A DNA stretch of 5,908 nucleotides, taken from NCBI GenBank assembly GCA_023250755.1, contig JAHFAC010000129.1, positions 1-5,908 of the forward strand, read 5' to 3'. Below, piece after piece: positions 1 to 5,021 of the stretch (its first letter is position 1; each line of letters starts with the position of its first letter). The notes below the pieces were generated by a model, which did no database searches, was not told the DNA's origin, and saw only the letters and a program-made list of their open reading frames with translations. A program made the translations under genes and the position numbers. This DNA comes from Bacteriovoracaceae bacterium. GTDB lineage: Bacteria > Bdellovibrionota > UBA1018.

Positions 1-604
1 TCAAGGGCCTGAATACTCCCAATAATGCCGGCAAGCGCTCCGATCACACCTGACTCGGCACAATTGGCAACACCCATAGGGGGGGTGTAGGATAAATGCA
101 TCGATAGCAGGGGCCAAACTTGGCCCAAAATATGGATACTCGTCCCTCGAATTGTGAAATCGAACCATAAACGACTGGTAAATTTAATTTGATTGCACAA
201 TCATTAATCAAATATTTTGACGTAAAATTATCTGTTCCGTCGATCACTAGATCAAAACCCGCAAAAATATCGCTGGCATTTATTGAATTTAATTTTTCTT
301 GCCATGAAATTACTTCTACCGTCCGATTCAATGCAGAAATTTTTTCTGCAGCTATGGATGCTTTGGATCCTCCTATATCTTCTTGGCAATAAAGAATTTG
401 TCGATGGAGGTTGCTTTCGTCAACTGAGTCAGGATCAATAATGCCGATTTTTCCGACTCCAGCCGCCGCAAGATAGAGCAAGGCGGGACTGCCCAAGCCC
501 CCAGCGCCCACGCAAAGAACACGGCTACTTCTGAGTCGTGCTTGACCTACTTCGCCAATTTCAGGAAGAATAGTTTGACGACTATATCGTTTATTATCGA
601 ACAA
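1..604 (-). CDS. ThiF/MoeB/HesA-family E1-like adenylyltransferase, frameshifted and cut off by the left edge
   Basis: Enzymes of this family adenylate the C-terminal glycine of a ubiquitin-like sulfur carrier (MoaD or ThiS type) for molybdopterin or thiamine synthesis. Seen: the N-terminal RYSRQ...LPEIG signature (about residues 6-17), the nucleotide loop GAGGLGSP (33-40), NLHRQ with the conserved Arg (65-69), DGTDNF with the conserved Asp (122-127), and CYRC (166-169), the first half of the zinc-binding Cys pairs. The start is TTG at 602-604, preceded by GAGG at 613-616 with an 8-nt spacer; no ATG lies nearby in frame. The frame runs to a TGA at 44-46, but homology breaks after residue 175, at a run of seven Cs. 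In the next frame the typical continuation MGVANCAESGVIG...GIIGSIQAL resumes from the ATG codon at 75-77 and stays open to position 1. One added C, or two removed, would repair it. It lies 31 nt behind the cytochrome gene. MoeB and ThiF cannot be told apart here, so no symbol is given. Confidence 0.88.
79..85 (-). repeat. C7 homopolymer (coding strand) where the ThiF/MoeB frame breaks
   Basis: Seven consecutive G on the + strand read as seven C in the gene. They encode the Pro-Pro stretch after CIYPT. The upstream homologous frame enters the run and the downstream homologous frame leaves it shifted, so the length of this run decides whether the enzyme is full length. It may be a sequencing or assembly indel, a real inactivating mutation or a slippage site. 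Confidence 0.9.
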
Positions 605-612
605 TTTAAAAA

Positions 613-616
613 CCTC
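613..616 (-). promoter_or_regulatory. Ribosome-binding site supporting the TTG start of the ThiF/MoeB gene
   Basis: GAGG on the minus strand lies 8 nt before TTG at 602-604. The family N-terminus (RYSRQ) begins five residues after this TTG, so it is placed correctly, and the frame upstream contains no ATG. This makes TTG the preferred start. Confidence 0.6.
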
Positions 617-635
617 AGACAGTAAAAGCTCAGAA

Positions 636-1007
636 TTATTTTTTTAAATTCGCAGCAGATTTTCTAAAGGTTGAAATTAAATAATATGTAGCAGCCCAGC
701 GATCTTCTTCTGAAAGATGCCCAAAGCCCGCCATTGTTGTATTAGGCAACCCCAGTGATATAGTTTTAAATATCTGCTGAGGCTGATCTCCCGCTTTGAA
801 TTTATCTTTTGTGAAATTACGGGGTTTAGGGTTCATATAAGCTCCTGCAGGCCCCTCTCCGTTTCCTTGTTCACCATGACACGTCAGGCAATTGGCGGTG
901 TACACCGCTTTACCTTTTTCGATCAGCGCAGGTGTAATTGCAGGTGCGTTTCCTGCAAAAACGGCTGTCGCAAAAAATAAATTTATTCCGATCATTTGCT
1001 TAATCAT
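636..1007 (-). CDS. Secreted class I monohaem cytochrome c
   Basis: This is a small periplasmic electron carrier of 123 residues. Residues 1-18 form a signal peptide with a likely cut at VFA/GN. The single haem motif is CLTCH (Cys40, Cys43, His44). The probable sixth ligand is Met92 in NTTMAGFGHL, followed by the usual C-terminal helix (EEDRWAATYYL). Motif spacing and size fit cytochrome c6/c553-like carriers or small cytochrome subunits of larger complexes; the redox partner cannot be read from the sequence. ATG at 1005-1007 is preceded by GAGGAG at 1018-1023, with a somewhat long 10-nt spacer. It is the first gene of a probable two-gene transcript with the ThiF/MoeB-like gene, and is divergent from the porin operon, with which it may be functionally linked. 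Confidence 0.92.
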   Translation of the reverse strand: MIKQMIGINLFFATAVFAGNAPAITPALIEKGKAVYTANCLTCHGEQGNGEGPAGAYMNPKPRNFTKDKFKAGDQPQQIFKTISLGLPNTTMAGFGHLSEEDRWAATYYLISTFRKSAANLKK

Positions 1008-1056
1008 CAGTTCTACTCTCCTCTCAAATGCACACCCTGTAAAACCGTCCCATCAT

Positions 1057-1073
1057 TGAGACGTTCTGTCTCA
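1057..1073. promoter_or_regulatory. Palindrome TGAGAC-N5-GTCTCA, possible operator
   Basis: The two 6-bp arms are perfectly inverted around GTTCT. The palindrome lies about 50 nt upstream of the cytochrome start and about 140 nt upstream of the porin start, which would suit a dimeric regulator site or a short hairpin in the cytochrome leader. A 6-bp arm can arise by chance, and no second copy was noticed in the window. Confidence 0.3.
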
Positions 1074-1108
1074 TTGCTCGCAGACTTTAACTGCTTTTTA
1101 TATAAGAT

Positions 1109-1124
1109 AGCACCCTTTATGCCA
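1109..1124 (-). promoter_or_regulatory. Sigma-54-like -24/-12 sequence facing the cytochrome c gene
   Basis: The minus strand reads TGGCATAAAGGGTGCT. The invariant GG and GC are present with exactly 10 nt between them, as in the RpoN consensus TGGCACG-N4-TTGCW; three consensus positions differ. Transcription would start near 1098, giving a leader of about 90 nt that includes the palindrome. A chance match is quite possible. Confidence 0.28.
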
Positions 1125-1196
1125 GCAGACTGCCTTCGGTCCAAAAGTTGCAAACTATAAATTATTAAAATTTTTTATCGTTATGACGGAAAGATC

Positions 1197-1211
1197 GGGG
1201 GGGAGAATACC
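1197..1211 (+). promoter_or_regulatory. Ribosome-binding site of the porin, built on a G7 run
   Basis: Seven Gs at 1197-1203 run into AG, giving GGAG at 1202-1205 with a 6-nt spacer to ATG at 1212. The position is right for a strong Shine-Dalgarno. A G tract here is unusual because a length change would alter the sequence immediately upstream of the translation start. Confidence 0.6.
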
Positions 1212-2441
1212 ATGTGGAAAAAATGGAATTTAGATGTAAATCTCGTAAGTCTCCTAGGCCTCATAGGCCTAGTCATCAGTAGTTTCGTTCATGCTGCCGA
1301 TTCGGTGCAGTCCGTTTATGATGATGGTTTTTGGTGGATTGGCGCAGATGACAAGCTTCGTGTAGGAGGGCAAGCACAAATTGATACGCGCGTTTCTACG
1401 TCTGGTAGTCCCGAAATTTCAACCTTTCAAATCCGCCGCGCACGAATTTATGGAACCGGGGTATTAGATGAAAAGTGGGGATATATGGTCATGGGAAAAT
1501 GGGATCGTGGCACTGTCGGCCTTCATTTTGCCTGGATCGAAAGTCAGCACACGCCATTCGCTCGAATTCGATTTGGACAGTTCAAAGAACCTTATTCTCT
1601 CGAGGCCGTCAACTCGGATCAGTATTTCGATTTTGATGAACGCTCGCTCTGGATGGCCAACCTGAGCCAAGCCGAAGACCTAGGCGCAATGCTTTATGGA
1701 AAATTTTTAGAAAACCATGTGGAGTACGGCCTTGGGGTATTTAATGGGAGAGGTAAAGAAAAAGACGATACGAATGAGGCAAAAGAAGTGGTCGGTCAAA
1801 TTACGTTTCTGCCTCTTCAAAAATCAGAATCTGATTGGTTTAAGGGACTGCTTATTTCTTTTTCAGGAGCCATCACAAAACTTGAAGATGATCTGAAGAG
1901 CTCATCCTATACCACAGCCGCACAAACAAAATTTTGGACTTATTCGTCAGGGGTTACCCCTTTGGGCAACAAAACCCGCGCGAGCGCTGAACTCGAGTGG
2001 AACATTGGATCGGGATCACTCAAGGGCGGGGCCCATCAAGCTCGATTCGATACGCTTCAGAACGCGGCAGTCCAGGACAATATCACCATCAGTGGATGGT
2101 CGGTTTCTGGAAGTTACATTTTAACAGGCGAGAAGAAGCCCAGAAACAGGCCCGTAATTCCTGAAAAAAGTTTTGATCCCGATCGAGGTGGCTGGGGTGC
2201 TTGGGAGCTAGCGGCCAGATACGAACAACTGATTGGAGATCGAAAAGCGTTAGATGACGGAATCATGAGCGGTGCACCCAGGACCTCGTCCTATACCTTA
2301 GGCCTGAACTGCTATCTCAACCGTCATATGAGGTCCATGTTTGACTTCCAAAACACATCGTTCTCAGATCCTGTATTAGTGCATGGTACGCCGATATTGG
2401 ACGAGAGCACTTTTAAATTCAGAATTCAGTTTGAATTTTAG
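1212..2441 (+). CDS. Outer-membrane porin of the OprO/OprP (phosphate-selective porin) family
   Basis: This is a predicted beta-barrel channel of 409 residues, typical for the family. Residues 1-28 form a signal peptide with a likely cut at VHA/AD. An N-terminal segment (WWIGADDKLRVGGQAQIDTR) leads into the barrel. Family-like motifs are IRRARI near 74-79, RFGQFKEPYS near 120-129, GAWELAARY at 329-337 and LGLNCYLN at 363-370. The protein ends in FKFRIQFEF, a final strand with the C-terminal Phe recognised by the Bam machinery. Position 366 is Cys, where I would expect an aromatic residue, usually Trp. The family is named for phosphate and polyphosphate channels, but many relatives carry other solutes, so substrate is unassigned. 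No Pho box was recognised upstream. It is first in an operon with two inner-membrane protein genes, the next starting 11 nt after its stop, which suggests a shared role across both membranes. Confidence 0.9.
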   Translation: MWKKWNLDVNLVSLLGLIGLVISSFVHAADSVQSVYDDGFWWIGADDKLRVGGQAQIDTRVSTSGSPEISTFQIRRARIYGTGVLDEKWGYMVMGKWDRGTVGLHFAWIESQHTPFARIRFGQFKEPYSLEAVNSDQYFDFDERSLWMANLSQAEDLGAMLYGKFLENHVEYGLGVFNGRGKEKDDTNEAKEVVGQITFLPLQKSESDWFKGLLISFSGAITKLEDDLKSSSYTTAAQTKFWTYSSGVTPLGNKTRASAELEWNIGSGSLKGGAHQARFDTLQNAAVQDNITISGWSVSGSYILTGEKKPRNRPVIPEKSFDPDRGGWGAWELAARYEQLIGDRKALDDGIMSGAPRTSSYTLGLNCYLNRHMRSMFDFQNTSFSDPVLVHGTPILDESTFKFRIQFEF

Positions 2442-2452
2442 AAGGGAATTTT

Positions 2453-3061
2453 ATGTCATCGAATCAAGAAAATCTGAACCATCACCAATCATGGCCAACG
2501 CGCTCTTTAATCCTGGTCGTGTTGGTTTTTTTACTACTGGCCATAGTAACTATTTTATTAACGGCACCCTTCGCGGCGATTTTGGGCCCAGGGACCTATG
2601 CCCTGGCAGGAGCGGCTCACGGCTTGTTCGCATTTTTTTTGCTGATCGTCTCTACCATCGCGCTATATTTGGCATTTAGACTTTTTACCAATCGCATTAA
2701 GGCGTTTCCGGACCTTCAGCTCATCAGTACAGTGATCTCCGTTCTTTCTTTTATTGCTATTTGTTTCGGGAATTGGATCTATATCCCCTATCGAGCAGCT
2801 ACTTCAAACTCACCTAAAGCCTATTTTTTGGCTAATATGCCAGAGGTACACCGGGTGTTTTTCGAGTTCAAGGAGTATATCGCATTGTTCACTCTTCCGC
2901 TTTCAGTCGCTGCGGCATTTATCTTATGGCGTTATGGCAAGGAATTATTGGAGCGTCGAGATCTGCGGAACTTGGTTTCATTACTCCTTCTCCTGCATTT
3001 CATTTGCTTTACAATCGCATTTGGCTTGGGTGCTGCGGTGACCAAATTACGGCCTATTTAA
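2453..3061 (+). CDS. Five-helix inner-membrane protein of unknown function
   Basis: Family not recognised. The 202-residue protein has hydrophobic segments at about 18-40, 49-76, 88-112, 141-162 and 173-196. Positive charges fall in the loops at 76-87 and 159-172, which predicts a cytosolic N-terminus and a periplasmic C-terminus. The largest loop (113-140, IPYRAATSNSPK through PEVHRVFFEFKE) would then be periplasmic. Three histidines stand out: His56 near the periplasmic end of helix 2, His133 in the periplasmic loop just before helix 4, and His182 within helix 5. They could ligate haem or a metal, but this is inference. AAGGG at 2442-2446, 6 nt before ATG, supports the start. The short gaps on both sides indicate co-transcription with the porin and the following gene. 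No signal peptide, lipobox or transporter signature was seen. Confidence 0.85.
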   Translation: MSSNQENLNHHQSWPTRSLILVVLVFLLLAIVTILLTAPFAAILGPGTYALAGAAHGLFAFFLLIVSTIALYLAFRLFTNRIKAFPDLQLISTVISVLSFIAICFGNWIYIPYRAATSNSPKAYFLANMPEVHRVFFEFKEYIALFTLPLSVAAAFILWRYGKELLERRDLRNLVSLLLLLHFICFTIAFGLGAAVTKLRPI

Positions 3062-3076
3062 GGGAGAAAATGATCT

Positions 3077-3442
3077 ATGGCTGAGACTAAAATAAAATCT
3101 ACTGAAAATTCTTGTAACGGCATTGCGATCGCCGCAGCGATTTCAGCGATGCTCGGAATGATCGGTCTTGGGCTTTCGGCAGTACTAGCCGAACATTCAC
3201 CGGCTATTTCCGCTGCCCTTCAACGCTTGGGGCAACTCTGGATGCCGGGTGCAGGAGGCATTGGGCCTTACTCCGGAAAAGAAACAGTGGCTGTGATCGC
3301 GTGGCTCGGCTCCTGGTTGGTATTGCATCGTCTCCTAGGAAAGAGGGAGATGAACTCGGCACTTTGGACCGGGATTTTTGTCGTGGGAGTCCTGGCTGCA
3401 ATGATGTTAATATGGCCACCGATGTGGCACTTTTTTTCTTGA
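3077..3442 (+). CDS. Three-helix inner-membrane protein of unknown function
   Basis: Family not recognised. The 121-residue protein has membrane segments at about 15-38, 69-86 and 95-113. A Lys-rich N-terminus and the RLLGKREMN loop (85-93) predict a cytosolic N-terminus, a periplasmic loop at 39-68 rich in Gly and Pro (WMPGAGGIGPYSGKE), and a periplasmic C-terminus WPPMWHFFS. Helix 2 carries Trp76, Trp80 and His84 at four-residue spacing, so on one face. His40 and His118 lie on the periplasmic side. AGGGAG at 3061-3066 is 10 nt before ATG at 3077. A closer ATG at 3070 is out of frame and stops after four codons, so 3077 is preferred. It is the last gene of the porin operon and may form a complex with the five-helix protein. 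Its final codons contain a terminator-like hairpin. Confidence 0.82.
   Translation: MAETKIKSTENSCNGIAIAAAISAMLGMIGLGLSAVLAEHSPAISAALQRLGQLWMPGAGGIGPYSGKETVAVIAWLGSWLVLHRLLGKREMNSALWTGIFVVGVLAAMMLIWPPMWHFFS
3415..3437 (+). terminator. Terminator-like hairpin inside the 3' end of the operon's last gene
   Basis: GCCAC at 3415-3419 and GTGGC at 3424-3428 form a 5-bp GC-rich stem with loop CGAT, followed by AC and seven Ts at 3431-3437. The stop codon is at 3440-3442, so the element lies wholly within coding sequence (Trp-Pro-Pro-Met-Trp-His-Phe-Phe). The stem is short, and translating ribosomes would mask it. No better hairpin was seen in the 15 nt before the convergent kinase. Confidence 0.4.
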
Positions 3443-3457
3443 AGTCAGACGCCTGGC

Positions 3458-4678
3458 TCAAGCTGAAGTCAAAATAAGTGAGAAAGTGGTACCCTGATCG
3501 ACCACGCTTTCAACTGTAATCTGTCCTTCCATCTCACGAACGAGTTGTGCCACGATGGCAAGTCCCAACCCCGTACCTTCACCGATGTCCTTGGTAGTGA
3601 AAAAGGGCTTAAAAAGTTTACCCATGTTTTCGGGCGGAATCCCACAACCAGAATCTTTAATATGAATAACAGCCTCTCCATTACTTTGAGCTTCAGCTTC
3701 GACCCTAAGAAAGTGCCCTTTGGTTCGGCCTAGCTTCTTAGCTTTTCGAATCGCATGAACCGAATTCATAATGAGATTTAGAAAGATCTGTTCCAGTCTC
3801 CCAAAATCAGCTTTAACCTTCATTTCGCTTGGAATGTTGACCTGAATTTCGACAGAATCTTCATGAAAATTTTCTCCAACAAGGGCAAGTATCCCATTTG
3901 CGACGGCTGCCGGGCTGATTTCCTCGATGAGAACATCACTAAAACTCCTGCTCATGCGCAGGAGCGAGCGAATTAACTTAGAAATCCGATCGATTTCTGA
4001 AATAATGACTCCCAAGTTTTTCCTGACCACAGGACTCTCGGCCTGCATCATCATGAACTCGGCTCGCCCCCGGACGACACCCAAAGGAGTACCGATTTCG
4101 TGTGCTAGACCACTCGCTAAAAGGCCAATCGATGCAAGCCGATCCTGATGGGCAACCTTGGCTTCAAGTTCTTTTTTGTCCGTTATATCGACGGCAATCC
4201 CCATGTAACCAGAAATCTCATTGGTCTTTTGAGAGCGAAAAGGGGTAATCGTTAACAGAACGGGTACCAAGGTCCCATCTTTTGCCTTATTGATGACCTC
4301 ACCCTTCCAGTGTCCCACGTTCGGATCGCGGATCCTGCTCCACATATTTTCGTAATAAGAATTTGATTGCAAACCGGAGTGCAAAAGCCGAGGCGTCTTT
4401 CCTAATGCTTCTTCATTTGAAAAACCATAGATCCGGCTCCAAGCAGGATTCACATAGACCAGTACACCCGTTTTGTCGCTGATCATAATGGCTTCATTGG
4501 AATCCTCGACGCATCGAAAAAAAATATTCTGAGGATCACACTCAAACTCATGGGCCATACTTTCTCGTAACACGGCAAAAGAGTCCAGTATAGCGACCTT
4601 TAAGGGCATCTTAAAACTTTCATCACGCATCTCATTACCATCCATGGTGCACAGCAAGTTTCGTTCCTCTTCTCGCAT
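3458..4678 (-). CDS. Cytosolic PAS-domain sensor histidine kinase (NtrB-like core), orphan
   Basis: This is a two-component sensor of up to 406 residues without membrane segments, so it senses inside the cell. A PAS domain with its PAC end spans about 52-168 (VYVNPAWSRIYGF, HWKGEVINKAKDGT, GYMGIAVDITDKK). The dimerisation/phosphoacceptor helix follows, with H-box GLAHEIGTPLG and phosphorylated His193. The ATPase domain has the N-box NLIMNSVHAI (Asn301, Asn305), G1 DSGCGIP (342-348), F-box FKPFFTT (356-362) and G2 GEGTGLGLAI (366-375), so all catalytic motifs are intact. No receiver domain or response-regulator gene is in the window; the partner must lie elsewhere. The start is uncertain. ATG at 4676-4678 has no clear ribosome-binding site, whereas TTG at codon 8 has AGAGG 8 nt upstream, and Met12, Met17 and Met24 are further options. 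It is convergent with the porin operon, with a 15-nt gap between stops. The PAS ligand cannot be inferred. Confidence 0.92.
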   Translation of the reverse strand: MREEERNLLCTMDGNEMRDESFKMPLKVAILDSFAVLRESMAHEFECDPQNIFFRCVEDSNEAIMISDKTGVLVYVNPAWSRIYGFSNEEALGKTPRLLHSGLQSNSYYENMWSRIRDPNVGHWKGEVINKAKDGTLVPVLLTITPFRSQKTNEISGYMGIAVDITDKKELEAKVAHQDRLASIGLLASGLAHEIGTPLGVVRGRAEFMMMQAESPVVRKNLGVIISEIDRISKLIRSLLRMSRSFSDVLIEEISPAAVANGILALVGENFHEDSVEIQVNIPSEMKVKADFGRLEQIFLNLIMNSVHAIRKAKKLGRTKGHFLRVEAEAQSNGEAVIHIKDSGCGIPPENMGKLFKPFFTTKDIGEGTGLGLAIVAQLVREMEGQITVESVVDQGTTFSLILTSA

Positions 4679-4821
4679 GGGCCTAGATACGCTCTTCTGG
4701 GGGTAAAATTACCGTTCAAGGAGACTATTTGTCCGAATAATCAGTACATGCGTCTGATTCCATAAAGAAAATCTCGGCATCATTTGTGCTTTTAAATTCT
4801 CTAAAGAAGGGAAAGGCGAAA
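4679..4821. promoter_or_regulatory. Divergent intergenic region between histidine kinase and small membrane protein
   Basis: This 143-nt stretch must contain the kinase promoter and probably that of the small gene. No strong -35/-10 pair was found on either strand. An AAGGAG at 4718-4723 looks like a Shine-Dalgarno, but only a three-codon frame (TTG at 4729, stop at 4738-4740) follows at proper spacing. Confidence 0.4.
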
Positions 4822-4995
4822 ATGAAAAGTCTGATGCTACTCTTCAGTCTTGTGAGCTTGGCTGTTCTGGCTGTTGGCACTTACTATCATGATGCCAGCG
4901 CAAGTTTTGGGTTGGTTCTACTCATGACATCTCTGATCTGCAATGTCGCAATTTATCTCTCGCCAGGGTCGGCTCTCTCCAGCAAAGTTCAATGA
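4822..4995 (+). CDS. Small two-helix membrane protein, hypothetical
   Basis: The 57-residue product has hydrophobic segments at about 3-20 and 29-47, with YYHDASAS between them and a polar tail (GSALSSKVQ). It could be a two-helix inner-membrane protein, or the first segment could act as a signal sequence. The chosen start is ATG at 4822-4824, preceded by AAAGG at 4812-4816 with a 5-nt spacer. An in-frame GTG at 4786 would add 12 residues, but they are polar and Lys-rich (LLNSLKKGKAK) and overlap this ribosome-binding site, so the ATG is preferred. The stop codon lies inside the left arm of an inverted repeat. No family is recognised. It is divergent from the kinase and convergent with the methyltransferase. 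The ribosome-binding site and the clean hydrophobic pattern support it as a real gene, but short ORFs like this can be chance. Confidence 0.55.
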   Translation: MKSLMLLFSLVSLAVLAVGTYYHDASASFGLVLLMTSLICNVAIYLSPGSALSSKVQ

Positions 4996-5021
4996 TGGAT
5001 CATTGAACTTTATTGAACTTT
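4984..5021. terminator. Inverted repeat with tandem 10-bp duplication between convergent genes, possible bidirectional terminator
   Basis: AAAGTTCAATGAT (4984-4996) and ATCATTGAACTTT (4999-5011) are perfect inverted repeats around GG; about 11 bp could pair around a 6-nt loop. The unit ATTGAACTTT (5002-5011) is repeated at once at 5012-5021, so the left arm has two alternative partners. The element covers the stop of the small gene and touches the stop of the methyltransferase. Position suggests termination for both strands, but the stem is AT-rich and neither side has a real U tract. Confidence 0.5.

Larger units (their letters stand above)
1008..1211. promoter_or_regulatory. Divergent intergenic promoter region between cytochrome c and porin operon
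   Basis: This 204-nt region has no convincing gene and must hold promoters for both directions. Seen: a 6-bp palindrome at 1057-1073, a minus-strand sigma-54-like sequence at 1109-1124, an AT-rich tract at about 1155-1178 and a G7 run at 1197-1203. A TTGCAA at 1148-1153 could be a -35 box for the porin, but no good -10 box is correctly spaced from it, so no sigma-70 promoter is called. Confidence 0.6.

Noticed and set aside
189..392. Plus-strand open frame of 67 codons
   Set aside because: Antisense to the conserved part of the ThiF/MoeB gene; no ribosome-binding site or recognisable motif.
1148..1178. TTGCAA with a downstream AT tract as a sigma-70 promoter for the porin
   Set aside because: No -10 box with a good match at 16-18 nt spacing; the best fit needs a 19-nt spacer and matches only four of six bases.
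2383..2679. Plus-strand open frame overlapping the porin end and the five-helix gene start
   Set aside because: Out of frame with two well-supported genes and lacks protein-like pattern; the neighbouring genes have proper ribosome-binding sites.
3204..3461. Minus-strand open frame opposite the three-helix gene
   Set aside because: Low-complexity Ser/Arg/Pro composition typical of antisense reading; the sense gene has membrane helices and a ribosome-binding site.
3440..3471. Direct repeat TGAAGTCA at 3440-3447 and 3464-3471
   Set aside because: An 8-bp repeat within coding ends of convergent genes; too short to distinguish from chance and no further copies noticed.
4718..4740. AAGGAG followed by TTG-TCC-GAA-TAA as a possible leader peptide
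   Set aside because: Only three codons with a weak start; likely chance purine run in a promoter region.
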